DNA of 8,451 nt, from assembly GCA_040544425.1 (NCBI GenBank), contig JBEONO010000053.1, positions 1 to 8,451 of the forward strand, read 5' to 3'. The stretch comes from Solimicrobium sp040544425 (lineage in GTDB: Bacteria > Pseudomonadota > Gammaproteobacteria > Burkholderiales > Burkholderiaceae_D). The notes under the pieces were generated by a model, which worked only from the letters and a program-made list of their open reading frames with translations, had not been told where the DNA came from and searched no databases. Both the position numbers and the translations under genes were made by a program. Position 1 is the stretch's first letter; every line of letters begins with the position of its first letter. This document shows positions 1 through 7,178 of the stretch, one piece after another.

Positions 1-250
1 GCTTTTTACTTTCACTCATTTGCTGTCATCCTTTTCAAGACAACAGCTTAAACTACCCTGCGGTTACTGTCTCAAATCCTGGGACCACTATACTCCTGCG
101 TTTTAGTTGTGTGGCGTTGGAGGAGTTTTAATCGCAATCGCTTCATTGATGAATTCGGCTCGCACTGGACGTTGGAATACGTGGGATGGTGGGCGTGAAG
201 ACACTTGATAGCGCGGTAGACATCTAAAGTGCGTGTGACGCGAAATTCAA
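1..250. other. Left-edge region with no supported gene
   Basis: No reading frame here looks like a protein I recognise on either strand; the long minus-strand frame crossing it is an antisense shadow of the membrane protein gene to the right. A purine-rich GGAGGAG at about 119-125 resembles a ribosome binding site but has no start codon at a usable distance. A TATACT hexamer at 89-94 resembles a -10 box, but there is no convincing -35 partner. This stretch probably holds the promoter or leader of the 265-771 gene, but I cannot place it. Confidence 0.4.
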
Positions 251-264
251 TGACAGGGAGCACC

Positions 265-771
265 ATGGCAGGAGAATTGAAATCGACTGGGCCAGCCGGT
301 CCGATTATTTTGAGCGTGTTCGGCGCGGTTTGGGCGATCCTCGGGCTGAATTTCTCCGGCCTTTCGGCTGCAATGTGGCTGGGTCCAATAGCAATCAGCG
401 TGATGTTGATCTTGATTGTTATATGGCGCAGTCGTGGTTTAACCCCACCACTACCCGAAGAAGGCAAGCGCATCGCGAAGCTGGTGGGGATCTGGAGCGG
501 TGTCGAAGGCGTCGCTATCTTCGTCTCCATTAATTTGTGCGTCAGTTTTGGTAGTCCAAACCTTATCCTTGCAGCGATCTGCCTGATGGTAGGCTTGCAT
601 TTCCTTCCGTTGGCGCGTTGGTTACCTGTGCCGTTGTATTACTTGTCGGGGGCTCTGCTATCAGCGCTGGGAATTGCCGGGCTATTGGCGAGCAACTTGG
701 TTTCGCCGTCACTGGTTGCGTTCGGCGCGGCGCTAATATTGTGGATCACTGTGGTGCGCATTCTGACTTAA
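265..771 (+). CDS. Small integral membrane protein of unknown function
   Basis: This 168-residue protein is almost entirely hydrophobic, with six likely membrane helices at about residues 12-30, 36-54, 74-94, 98-116, 121-143 and 147-166. The only longer polar stretch is the loop at about 55-72. I do not recognise the family. Distinctive pieces are WSGVEG at 77-82 and GLHFLPLA at 110-117, which look like conserved motifs of an uncharacterised membrane family. The start at 265 is chosen because AGGGAG lies at 254-259, five bases upstream. GTG at 229 and ATG at 250 are in-frame alternatives that would only add a polar N-terminal tail. It is transcribed towards blh (convergent), so it is not part of the opsin operon. 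Its base composition is richer in G+C than the crt genes (35 of 60 bases in 301-360), which suggests native chromosome next to an acquired cassette. Real gene likely; function unknown. Confidence 0.75.
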   Translation: MAGELKSTGPAGPIILSVFGAVWAILGLNFSGLSAAMWLGPIAISVMLILIVIWRSRGLTPPLPEEGKRIAKLVGIWSGVEGVAIFVSINLCVSFGSPNLILAAICLMVGLHFLPLARWLPVPLYYLSGALLSALGIAGLLASNLVSPSLVAFGAALILWITVVRILT

Positions 772-888
772 CCGTTCGGCGGGGGTTTTGAACTCTGCCA
801 TGCCTCGCTTAGTTTTTGACTGATTTGTCAGTTCGCGGCACTTTGCTGCCGGTAGGCGCTCCAAGCTCTCGTTATTTCTTGGTGAATG
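772..888. terminator. Convergent intergenic region with weak hairpins, possible terminators
   Basis: The plus-strand membrane gene and minus-strand blh end facing each other here. Three small inverted repeats are visible. AACC near 770-774 and GGTT near 784-788 lie just before TTTT and could be a weak terminator for the plus gene. ACTGA and TCAGT flank a four-base loop at about 819-832. CGGCA (836-840) and TGCCG (847-851) flank a six-base loop. In the blh direction none is followed by a clear run of U, so bidirectional or Rho-dependent termination is only a guess from position. Confidence 0.3.
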
Positions 889-1749
889 CTAATGTGCAAA
901 TTCTATTCTCTCAATGAGCAACATGTGCGGCAGTGTCAGTGCCGCCAGCATCACAAATAAAAACTGCACGATCCGTGGATAGTCGGGTGAAGAAGGCAAA
1001 TAAAGCCAGCCTGCGGTCGCCAATAAAATGGTTCCGACCATCGGTGCCAGGGAAATCAGCAGTAATTTTTTAAAACTTAATTCTGAGTAGAAATGAGTTC
1101 TCATGATATGCCTGCAGCTATGCATTGCGCAGAAGAACACTGCGAACGCTACCAAAGGCTGCACTAAAACTGTTAACAGGCAAACTGAACCGAATTCCAA
1201 ACCAGTCCTCCAGTTTTTTCTCAGTTCAATACAGATGGCACCAGTACTGATAATTAGCCAGGGCCATGCCAGCACTTTCAAAAATGTGACGATCTGCCTA
1301 CCCATTTCCTGGTTAAGCATCAGGGCAAACAATTCAGTAACTTGATCCGAGTGTAAAAGTGTCGGTAGTATGATAATTGCCCCGCCGTACAGGATTCGGG
1401 TCAGCTTTAGCGTGGATCGTGTTAAATCCCGCGAGAAATGCAGGGCGGACAGCATTAAAAAGCCAGCCATAAAACTCAAGGGGAAGATCCACCAGGTAAC
1501 AATCACGCTCAAGCTCAAGATCGCATAGAGCAAAGTGAACTTTGCCCAGGTTCTCCATGTATCGATTGAAAACAAGTGCTTCGCAAAAACAGGATCTAAC
1601 GCGCCATGTGGAACCCCTAAAATCAGGATCATTGGCGAGACCAGCAGCAAAGTGGAAAACAGGTCCATTGGACCCATCAATATTGACGTCAATGATATCA
1701 AGACAGCGAAACAACTAAAAACTAATCCCTGGGTTTGTATCTGTCTCAT
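889..1749 (-). CDS. blh: Beta-carotene 15,15'-dioxygenase (Brp/Blh family)
   Basis: This enzyme cleaves beta-carotene at its central double bond with O2 to give two retinal molecules, the chromophore of the opsin in this operon. The 286-residue protein is highly hydrophobic with several membrane helices, as usual for Brp/Blh proteins. The expected iron-binding histidines are visible in family motifs: GVPHGALD with H48, ALHFSRD with H104, and FCAMHSCRH with H210 and H214. LPHM with H275 lies near the C-terminus. The length is normal and the reading frame is intact. It is the last gene of the cassette, starting 6 bases after the crtY stop. The ATG at 1749 has no evident Shine-Dalgarno sequence, so it probably depends on ribosomes finishing crtY. 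The second motif reads HFSRD rather than the more usual HFG-type sequence, a small deviation that leaves the histidine intact. Confidence 0.93.
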   Translation of the reverse strand: MRQIQTQGLVFSCFAVLISLTSILMGPMDLFSTLLLVSPMILILGVPHGALDPVFAKHLFSIDTWRTWAKFTLLYAILSLSVIVTWWIFPLSFMAGFLMLSALHFSRDLTRSTLKLTRILYGGAIIILPTLLHSDQVTELFALMLNQEMGRQIVTFLKVLAWPWLIISTGAICIELRKNWRTGLEFGSVCLLTVLVQPLVAFAVFFCAMHSCRHIMRTHFYSELSFKKLLLISLAPMVGTILLATAGWLYLPSSPDYPRIVQFLFVMLAALTLPHMLLIERIEFAH

Positions 1750-1755
1750 GGTCAG

Positions 1756-2898
1756 CTAACGTTTAAATATGTGTTGAATAAAGGGGCCTGGCGGTAATGC
1801 GTTTATTACTGCTATGCAATCCAACAAACTGCCTTGGTCAGATAAAAATCTGATCAGTTTCCTGCTCTCTACTTTTGAAAATAGACTGATAAATAGATCG
1901 GGTGCCAGTTTCGGACAATTTCGAATTACCTTGAGAAAAACCGTATCCATCGCTCTTAGTAATAAAGCGTCTGTCTGATGTCCAACCGGAGTTCTGTTGC
2001 TACCCAATGAAATAGCACACGCTTCGGCCCAAATTTGTATTCGTTGAAACGCATAGCCTGTTGCGGGTCTGGCTGCCCCGGACGTTAAGCCCGCAAAAAT
2101 ATAATTGTCTGAAGATGTGAATCGACGAGGGTTGTAAGGTATTCCCATCGGGATCAATCCGACTTCAGTTCTGTTGATTACGTACTGGCTGCCTTGCGTA
2201 TATTGGAGAACAGAGTTATCCAGATTGCCTTGCAGCTCGTCTTTGAAGTATGGCCTTTTCGCGAAGACAGTGAATTCGATTAATGCTTTAGTGGGAGTCA
2301 AAGGCAGCAGATAGGTAAAACCAACATAGTCAGCATTGGCAGCACAAAAATCCATCAGATGAGCAACCTGTGGATCAAACAATGCATCAGTTGATTCAAT
2401 CTCGCATCCTAAAAACGATTGCCAAAGTGTCGCACCATGTTGAGAATCGATCGGGAACGGCCGTGTATCAACAACCGTTTTGGCAATGAAGTCTCCGGTG
2501 GTGGTTTTGACAGACCATTTTTCATTTACTAATTGCGGATCGCCGATTACAGAGACACCAGTCTCTATTTTGAGTAAATCATTGCTGCTTATTTGTTCCA
2601 GGGCATGGTCATAAAAGCGTCGCGCAGGAAGAACATAATAAGGCGCAAATGAGCAATCAACGGCTACACTCTTGCTGTTGGCTTGAACCAGGAAACGATT
2701 CCAATGATGGCTTGCCAGACCGGACAACGCGGTCTTCTCATTGCCCCAAAAACTCCATGTTCGGTCGTTTTCAAAGGATGTCCGCGGCTCTAATAAAACT
2801 GTTTCTGGCGATATTTTTCCCAACTTTGCCAATTGCATACCCAAGCTCAGACCAGCGCATCCTGCACCAATAATGACCAAATCCATCTCAGTTTTCAT
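1756..2898 (-). CDS. crtY: Lycopene beta-cyclase
   Basis: CrtY cyclises both ends of lycopene to give beta-carotene, the substrate of Blh. From ATG at 2898 it is 380 residues, the usual size. A dinucleotide-binding fold opens the protein (DLVIIGAGCAGLSL, GxGxxG at 11-16). Family motifs follow: DRTWSFW (45-51), VVDTRPF (142-148), QSFLGCEIE (160-168), the ALIEFTVF region with a likely catalytic glutamate at 208, AGLTSGAARPATGYAF (269-284) and FLSD near 351. The start is uncertain: the frame is open back to 2964, but the extra 22 residues lie inside crtB and precede the FAD motif without any family resemblance. ATG at 2898 overlaps crtB by 11 bases, and ATG at 2886 would leave a 1-base gap. Neither has a good Shine-Dalgarno sequence, which fits translational coupling. 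Identity is secure. Confidence 0.92.
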   Translation of the reverse strand: MKTEMDLVIIGAGCAGLSLGMQLAKLGKISPETVLLEPRTSFENDRTWSFWGNEKTALSGLASHHWNRFLVQANSKSVAVDCSFAPYYVLPARRFYDHALEQISSNDLLKIETGVSVIGDPQLVNEKWSVKTTTGDFIAKTVVDTRPFPIDSQHGATLWQSFLGCEIESTDALFDPQVAHLMDFCAANADYVGFTYLLPLTPTKALIEFTVFAKRPYFKDELQGNLDNSVLQYTQGSQYVINRTEVGLIPMGIPYNPRRFTSSDNYIFAGLTSGAARPATGYAFQRIQIWAEACAISLGSNRTPVGHQTDALLLRAMDTVFLKVIRNCPKLAPDLFISLFSKVESRKLIRFLSDQGSLLDCIAVINALPPGPFIQHIFKR

Positions 2899-3832
2899 GG
2901 GCTTGAACCGTCGAAGTAATTTTATCCTCATCCAGTCGCAGTGCAGAATGCAATCTTGCGTCATGCGCCAACGGATGACGCCAAAACTGCGGGCTTGAGA
3001 ACGCCCATAGCAGCGCTCTCAGCGTAACAATAACTTTTCTGGTAGTTCGAACTACGATCCGTTGGTGCCAATATTCATAATTTTGTTTTTCAAGCTCTTT
3101 GCCTATTTCGCGGTAAATCCGCGCGGCCACCAAAATTGATAACCTGGGTCTCAACGGCAAGTACGATAAACCTGATTCACCGCTTTCATAGTATTTTTCC
3201 GCACAATCAAGCAGTCTGGCAACGGCCTTTTTTACCGCTTCCACCTGATAACCGGAAGGTTCGATCAGTGCGTCAGGTTCCATATTGCCAATAAAGTTGG
3301 ACGGCAGATAACGTCGATTGAGCAAAGCGTCCTGCCTGATATCGCGGCAGATATTGGTTAGTTGCATTGCAATTCCTAAATCAATTGCATAAACGTGCGC
3401 TTGCCGGCGATCGGAGTCCAGCACTTTGCACATCATCAAGCCAACTGTCCCTGCGACTTGGTAGCAGTATCGCAGCAGCGCATCTTCATCATTCATCCTG
3501 ACCGGTTCAATGTCGGACGCAACGCCTGCTATTAAATCCAGCACTACTGCTGTACTGATCCGGCATTCCCTGATCAGACTTAACCCATCAATAAGTATTT
3601 CATGATCAGAACGGCCCGATAACACGGATTGCCGAACTTCGAACAGATTTTTTCTGGATAAATCAATCGATTCTGCCTCATCCACAACGTCATCTATATG
3701 ACGGCAAAAGCGATATAGACGGGTCGCGCGCAGTGCATGTTTTTTGCCAAGTAAACGTCTGGCCCAATGAAAACTCCGCCCTTTCGCAGCAAGGGTATCT
3801 TCCGCTGTTGAAATGACATCCGCGCCAGTCAC
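2888..3832 (-). CDS. crtB: Phytoene synthase
   Basis: CrtB condenses two geranylgeranyl diphosphates to phytoene, the first committed carotenoid step. The 314-residue protein carries both aspartate-rich metal-diphosphate motifs of squalene/phytoene synthases: DDVVDEAE at 47-54 and NICRDIRQD at 160-168, followed by NRRYLPS. YCYQVAGTVG at 122-131 is the other hallmark block. Length is typical. The start is GTG at 3832, whose bases overlap the crtI stop as GTGA. No Shine-Dalgarno sequence is visible, so reinitiation after crtI is the likely mode of translation. No better in-frame start lies downstream before the conserved helix that contains FHWARRLL. It is intact and sits between crtI and crtY. 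Confidence 0.95.
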   Translation of the reverse strand: MTGADVISTAEDTLAAKGRSFHWARRLLGKKHALRATRLYRFCRHIDDVVDEAESIDLSRKNLFEVRQSVLSGRSDHEILIDGLSLIRECRISTAVVLDLIAGVASDIEPVRMNDEDALLRYCYQVAGTVGLMMCKVLDSDRRQAHVYAIDLGIAMQLTNICRDIRQDALLNRRYLPSNFIGNMEPDALIEPSGYQVEAVKKAVARLLDCAEKYYESGESGLSYLPLRPRLSILVAARIYREIGKELEKQNYEYWHQRIVVRTTRKVIVTLRALLWAFSSPQFWRHPLAHDARLHSALRLDEDKITSTVQAHEN

Positions 3833-5304
3833 GCTGAATTTGAAACCGGAATAATTGCATCGACCACTTTAGCGGATGAGATCACACCAGGTATACCCGC
3901 TCCAGGATGGGTTCCAGCGCCAACCAAATACAAATTCTTAATTCCCTCCGCCCGATTATGAAACCGGAACCATGCGGACTGACTGAATAACGGTGCAATT
4001 GAAAATCCGGCGCCATGTTCGCTTAAGTAGTTTTCTTTAAAGTTCGTCGGCATTTCGTAAAAATCATCAGTAATCGTCTCGCTTAAGTTTGGCAGAATAG
4101 TTTTATCAAGCGCAGAAACAATACGATTTCGTAACTTGGGACCCTCTATTGACCAATCTTGACCGCCCAGTAAGTTGGGCACCGGACACAGTACATAAAA
4201 GCTGTCGCAGCCCGGAGGAGCAAAGCTCGGGTCAGTTGCAGTGGGCCGATGCAGATACAACGAAAAATCGTCAGACAGGATTTTGGCGTCAAAGATGTCG
4301 GCCAGAAGCTCTTTGTACCTTTTCCCCAACCAAATCGTATGGTGGGCAATACCCGAATATACGGTGGTTGTTCCAAAGTACAGCACAAACAATCCCATCG
4401 AAAATATCGGCTTTCTTATCTTCAGTTTGACCGACCTGGAATGCTGTTTAGGATCAATCATGTGCCGGTATAAATAAGCCGGATCCGCATTTGAAACGAC
4501 AATATCGGCCGGGATTTTCTCACCATTTTCTAATTGAACTCCTTTTGCAACATCGGAGTCGATCAATATTGATTTCACTGAACATCCAAGTTGAATCTTA
4601 ATCCCCTGGCGACGCATCAAGTTTTCCAATGCAAGCACAATTGCCTTTGTACCGCCCATCGCAAAATGTACGCCGTATGCGCGCTCCAGATAATGGATCA
4701 GGCCATAAATACTTGTGGTATTAAACGGGTTGCCGCCAACTAGCAAAGGTTGAATGGAAAACGCCTGACGTAATTTTTCATTCCGGATATATTTGCAAAC
4801 CAATTGCCAGACCGTCTTATAACTTTGTAACTTTATTAGTCTGGGAACTTGCTTGAGCATTACCCAAAAACTATGGAAAGGTTGGGTTGATAGCTCAGTA
4901 AAACCCACATCAAAAATTCGTTTCGAATGCGCTAGCAGTTTAAGATACTGCTCGCAATCATTTGGCTCAATTCTACAGATTTCCGCCAGTGTTTCTTCTA
5001 ATGTGCCGCCATAGTCAAAGTGTTCACCATCAGAAAAGTGAAACCGGTACCAGGGTGTCAGAGGCACCAGGGTAAGGTGATCAGACAATTTTTCATCGAA
5101 TAACTCAAACAATTCTTCGAATAAAAATGGAGCAGTAATAACGGTAGGCCCAGCATCATGCCGAAAACCGTTGCGCTCAAAAGACTGTGCGCGCCCGCCG
5201 AGCTGGTCGCAGCGATCAATCAAAGTTACCTGATATCCCTTGGCGCTTAGCCGCAGAGCGCTGGCGATGCCTCCAAAGCCGGCACCTATTACTAATGCAT
5301 GCAT
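3829..5304 (-). CDS. crtI: Phytoene desaturase (lycopene-forming, CrtI type)
   Basis: CrtI uses FAD to desaturate phytoene stepwise to lycopene. The 491-residue protein has the N-terminal FAD-binding signature VIGAGFGGIASALRL (about 5-19) ending in a conserved acidic stretch LIDR, then GGRAQSFERNGFRHDAGPT. The C-terminal carotenoid-desaturase signature NLYLVGAGTHPGAGIPGV lies at about 457-474. Length matches bacterial CrtI. The four-step, lycopene-forming product is inferred from the presence of crtY and blh downstream, since sequence by eye does not separate three-, four- and five-step enzymes. The ATG at 5304 follows the crtE stop by three bases and has its own AGGAAG ribosome binding site nine bases upstream, inside the end of crtE. 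It ends in a GTGA overlap with crtB. Confidence 0.95.
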   Translation of the reverse strand: MHALVIGAGFGGIASALRLSAKGYQVTLIDRCDQLGGRAQSFERNGFRHDAGPTVITAPFLFEELFELFDEKLSDHLTLVPLTPWYRFHFSDGEHFDYGGTLEETLAEICRIEPNDCEQYLKLLAHSKRIFDVGFTELSTQPFHSFWVMLKQVPRLIKLQSYKTVWQLVCKYIRNEKLRQAFSIQPLLVGGNPFNTTSIYGLIHYLERAYGVHFAMGGTKAIVLALENLMRRQGIKIQLGCSVKSILIDSDVAKGVQLENGEKIPADIVVSNADPAYLYRHMIDPKQHSRSVKLKIRKPIFSMGLFVLYFGTTTVYSGIAHHTIWLGKRYKELLADIFDAKILSDDFSLYLHRPTATDPSFAPPGCDSFYVLCPVPNLLGGQDWSIEGPKLRNRIVSALDKTILPNLSETITDDFYEMPTNFKENYLSEHGAGFSIAPLFSQSAWFRFHNRAEGIKNLYLVGAGTHPGAGIPGVISSAKVVDAIIPVSNSA

Positions 5305-5307
5305 GAA

Positions 5308-6288
5308 TTAGTTCTTCCTAAAGAGTCCACCGAGCAGCTCCTCAATATTTTGAGCGCACTCTTCTAACAGAACGCCTGATCGTTGGGGAAGTACATCCAA
5401 TGAAGTTTGTGCTAACTGTAAATGCCTGACCGCCAGTTCTTTAGATGCTGCGATTGGATCACCACAGGTATTCGTGACGGAATTTAAATAGTTAAACACA
5501 GCAACAATATTGAATCGGTCTTCGTCCCCGACCGATCCATTTATTGGTCCGCAGTCAGCAGAAAAATCACATACGTCATCATAAATTTGAAATCCAACTG
5601 CAAAATGTTTGCATGCCTTTTGCGCGGGCCTGATCATTTCGTCATAACCGCCCATTAAGAATATCAGTTCCAGGGGCAAGCTCAACAGAGCGCCAGATTT
5701 GGCCATCACAACTTGTATGTAGGTGTCCAACATCATGTGGTTAGCGCCGATCGATAAATCTGCTGATTGTCCCAAAATTGCTTCGGTCACTCGTCCATGC
5801 ATTTGCCTAAAAAGTTTGGGTAGCACGGCAGGCTTGCTAATGTTGCCAAGAACCCCATATGCAGCGGATAAATACAGGTCACCACAGCAAATCGCTAAAT
5901 TGCTGCTAAATTTACTCCAGACAGATTCTTGCCCACGACGATATTTATCCTTGTCCTGCAGATCATCATGTATTAAGGAAGCGTTGTGTAATAGTTCCAC
6001 AGCGGCAGCAATGTGAATGCAATCCTCTTCACTTAAACCGATAGCCTGTCCAGCGCCGAGCGCCAGGCGCGCTCGCAAGCGTTGCCCACCGGATTGCAGG
6101 TGGTAGATTGCTGCTGCGTGAATATCAGAAGAAGCCGAAATGGCAGTGTCAGTGTGGCTGGCGAGTTGAGTAGCAGGGCATTGCTGAAGCACCTCCGACA
6201 TGCAGGTCTCTACCTGATCAAGCAAGGCACCCGGTTTGCTGACCAAGTAGCTCGGACTGATTTCATTAACTAACACGTTTGCGCGCAT
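5308..6288 (-). CDS. crtE: Geranylgeranyl diphosphate synthase
   Basis: This trans-isoprenyl diphosphate synthase should make C20 GGPP for CrtB. The 326-residue protein shows GGQRLR (67-72), the first aspartate-rich motif DDLQD (108-112) followed by an RR pair (117-118), GQSADL (about 173-178), and the second aspartate-rich motif YDDVCD (236-241). C20 specificity is inferred from the gene neighbourhood, not from chain-length residues. After the second motif, the usual GKxxGxD...GK segment is replaced by a GSVGDEDRFNIV stretch without those lysines, as I recall from a subgroup of carotenoid-associated synthases. About 45 residues precede the conserved domain. ATG at 6288 has only a weak AGG upstream. 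It is the first gene after the opsin, separated by 92 bases. Confidence 0.92.
   Translation of the reverse strand: MRANVLVNEISPSYLVSKPGALLDQVETCMSEVLQQCPATQLASHTDTAISASSDIHAAAIYHLQSGGQRLRARLALGAGQAIGLSEEDCIHIAAAVELLHNASLIHDDLQDKDKYRRGQESVWSKFSSNLAICCGDLYLSAAYGVLGNISKPAVLPKLFRQMHGRVTEAILGQSADLSIGANHMMLDTYIQVVMAKSGALLSLPLELIFLMGGYDEMIRPAQKACKHFAVGFQIYDDVCDFSADCGPINGSVGDEDRFNIVAVFNYLNSVTNTCGDPIAASKELAVRHLQLAQTSLDVLPQRSGVLLEECAQNIEELLGGLFRKN
5314..5319 (-). promoter_or_regulatory. Ribosome binding site of crtI
   Basis: On the minus strand this reads AGGAAG, nine bases before the crtI ATG at 5304, and lies within the last codons of crtE. It is the only biosynthetic gene of the cassette with an evident site of its own. 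This supports the chosen crtI start and implies translation partly independent of crtE. Confidence 0.6.
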
Positions 6289-6330
6289 GGTTGGCCTGAA
6301 GTTGTGAACAATGGCGGTGGAATATCCCAG

Positions 6331-6363
6331 TGAAGACTCTCCAGCAAGGCCAGAGAGTCTTCA
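6331..6363 (-). promoter_or_regulatory. Perfect 11-bp hairpin between opsin and crtE
   Basis: TGAAGACTCTC (6331-6341) and GAGAGTCTTCA (6353-6363) are perfect inverted repeats around an 11-base loop. In the transcript the hairpin begins 17 bases after the opsin stop and ends about 42 bases before the crtE start. The RNA after the stem reads CTGGGATATTCC, with no U-tract, so it is not a standard intrinsic terminator. Plausible roles (inference) are a 3' stabiliser of the opsin message, a processing site, or a partial terminator that keeps enzyme expression below opsin expression. Confidence 0.65.
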
Positions 6364-6380
6364 TACCACGCTGAAAACTA

Positions 6381-7178
6381 TTAGTGTTTTGAATTCTCTG
6401 ACTCAGAGACCGCAACACTCCAGATAATCAGACCAAATGCGATTTTATTCAACACATCTGCCAGGTTATAAATGATGTTCAGCATACCTGCACTGTCAGC
6501 TGGAGGGCGACCTGTCAGATACCCAACAAAGTAGCCGATCGGGTAAATAGCCCATCCAAACGTAACGATCAGACGCATTGTATTAAATGCAGACTGAACT
6601 GAAGGTGGCGCGCTGCCGGCGTTAATTTTACTGGCTTGACCTGCAAAAATTTCATAAAGAATGAAGGCCCAACCGATCATTCCGACTATGAACGCAGGCA
6701 GTGCTGCTACATAGCCAGCTTCACCGACGTAGCCGCCAACCAACATGACCAGAGTACCAATCATTAGTCTCCAAAAAACTCCAGCAGGCACCTTCGCGAT
6801 CGCTGACAGAATCAAATAGAACTCGATCATCAGCAGCGGTACTGTGATTAGCCAGTCAATATAACGGTACACAGTGGGAGTTGATCCAGTAGTTACCCAA
6901 ACGTCTCGCATATAAAAATAATGAACAGCGGCCACCAGAGTTACCAGACCAGAAACGGTCAACGATGTTTTCCATTTGGCTGACACGCGGTCGCGCTCCA
7001 AAAAGAAAAACGCAGTCGACGCAACTAATGCCATTGAAATTAACCAGAAGGTGATACCAACAAAATCATCGGGTTTGAGTACTGATGAAGATGCCCAGGT
7101 TGAAGTGCTGAAAAGCCCAAATAAAACAAAGGATGCAGAAAAAACTTTTACCCTAGACTTTGTGAAACTTGCTTTCAT
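6381..7178 (-). CDS. Proteorhodopsin, predicted green-absorbing proton pump
   Basis: This is a retinal-binding, seven-helix inner-membrane protein that exports protons in light. The 265-residue precursor starts with a basic then hydrophobic stretch ending in STSTWASSS, a likely signal peptide cleaved near residue 29-30. Helix C holds RYIDWLITVPLLMIEF: R105, counterion D108, T112 and proton donor E119 form the D-T-E set of outward proton pumps. H86 matches the histidine that pairs with the counterion. K245 in NLADVLNK is the Schiff-base lysine, with D241 one turn before. W209, Y212 and P213 line the pocket. L116 occupies the tuning position (105 in the reference green protein), where leucine gives green and glutamine blue absorption. 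A strong AGGAGA lies four bases before the ATG. It is first in the operon, divergent from the RsbQ-like remnant. Confidence 0.97.
   Translation of the reverse strand: MKASFTKSRVKVFSASFVLFGLFSTSTWASSSVLKPDDFVGITFWLISMALVASTAFFFLERDRVSAKWKTSLTVSGLVTLVAAVHYFYMRDVWVTTGSTPTVYRYIDWLITVPLLMIEFYLILSAIAKVPAGVFWRLMIGTLVMLVGGYVGEAGYVAALPAFIVGMIGWAFILYEIFAGQASKINAGSAPPSVQSAFNTMRLIVTFGWAIYPIGYFVGYLTGRPPADSAGMLNIIYNLADVLNKIAFGLIIWSVAVSESENSKH

Larger units (their letters stand above)
889..7178 (-). other. Proteorhodopsin and retinal biosynthesis operon
   Basis: Six co-directional genes encode an opsin and a complete route from prenyl diphosphates to retinal: opsin, crtE, crtI, crtB, crtY, blh. Gaps are 92 bases (opsin to crtE), 3 bases (crtE to crtI), a 4-base overlap (crtI/crtB), an 11-base overlap or 1-base gap (crtB/crtY, depending on start), and 6 bases (crtY to blh). 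Such packing indicates one transcript with coupled translation for crtE through blh. Proteorhodopsin clusters with this gene content are well known from marine bacteria and are often laterally transferred. Here the opsin is first and blh last. There is no idi, crtZ or crtW, so precursor supply relies on genes elsewhere and no xanthophyll is made from this block. Confidence 0.92.

Noticed and set aside
72..530. A 152-residue open frame on the minus strand.
   Set aside because: It lies mostly antisense to the 265-771 membrane gene, has no ribosome site and no recognisable motif; a shadow frame.
1334..1714. A 126-residue minus-strand frame inside blh.
   Set aside because: It overlaps the conserved Blh frame completely and has low-complexity shadow composition with no motif.
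2899..2964. N-terminal extension of CrtY to the upstream ATG at 2964.
   Set aside because: The extra 22 residues precede the FAD-binding strand, lie within crtB and have no family counterpart; ATG at 2898 or 2886 fits normal CrtY length.
6331..6363. Standard intrinsic terminator after the opsin.
   Set aside because: The stem is good, but no U-run follows it in the transcript direction, so I list it as a regulatory hairpin only.
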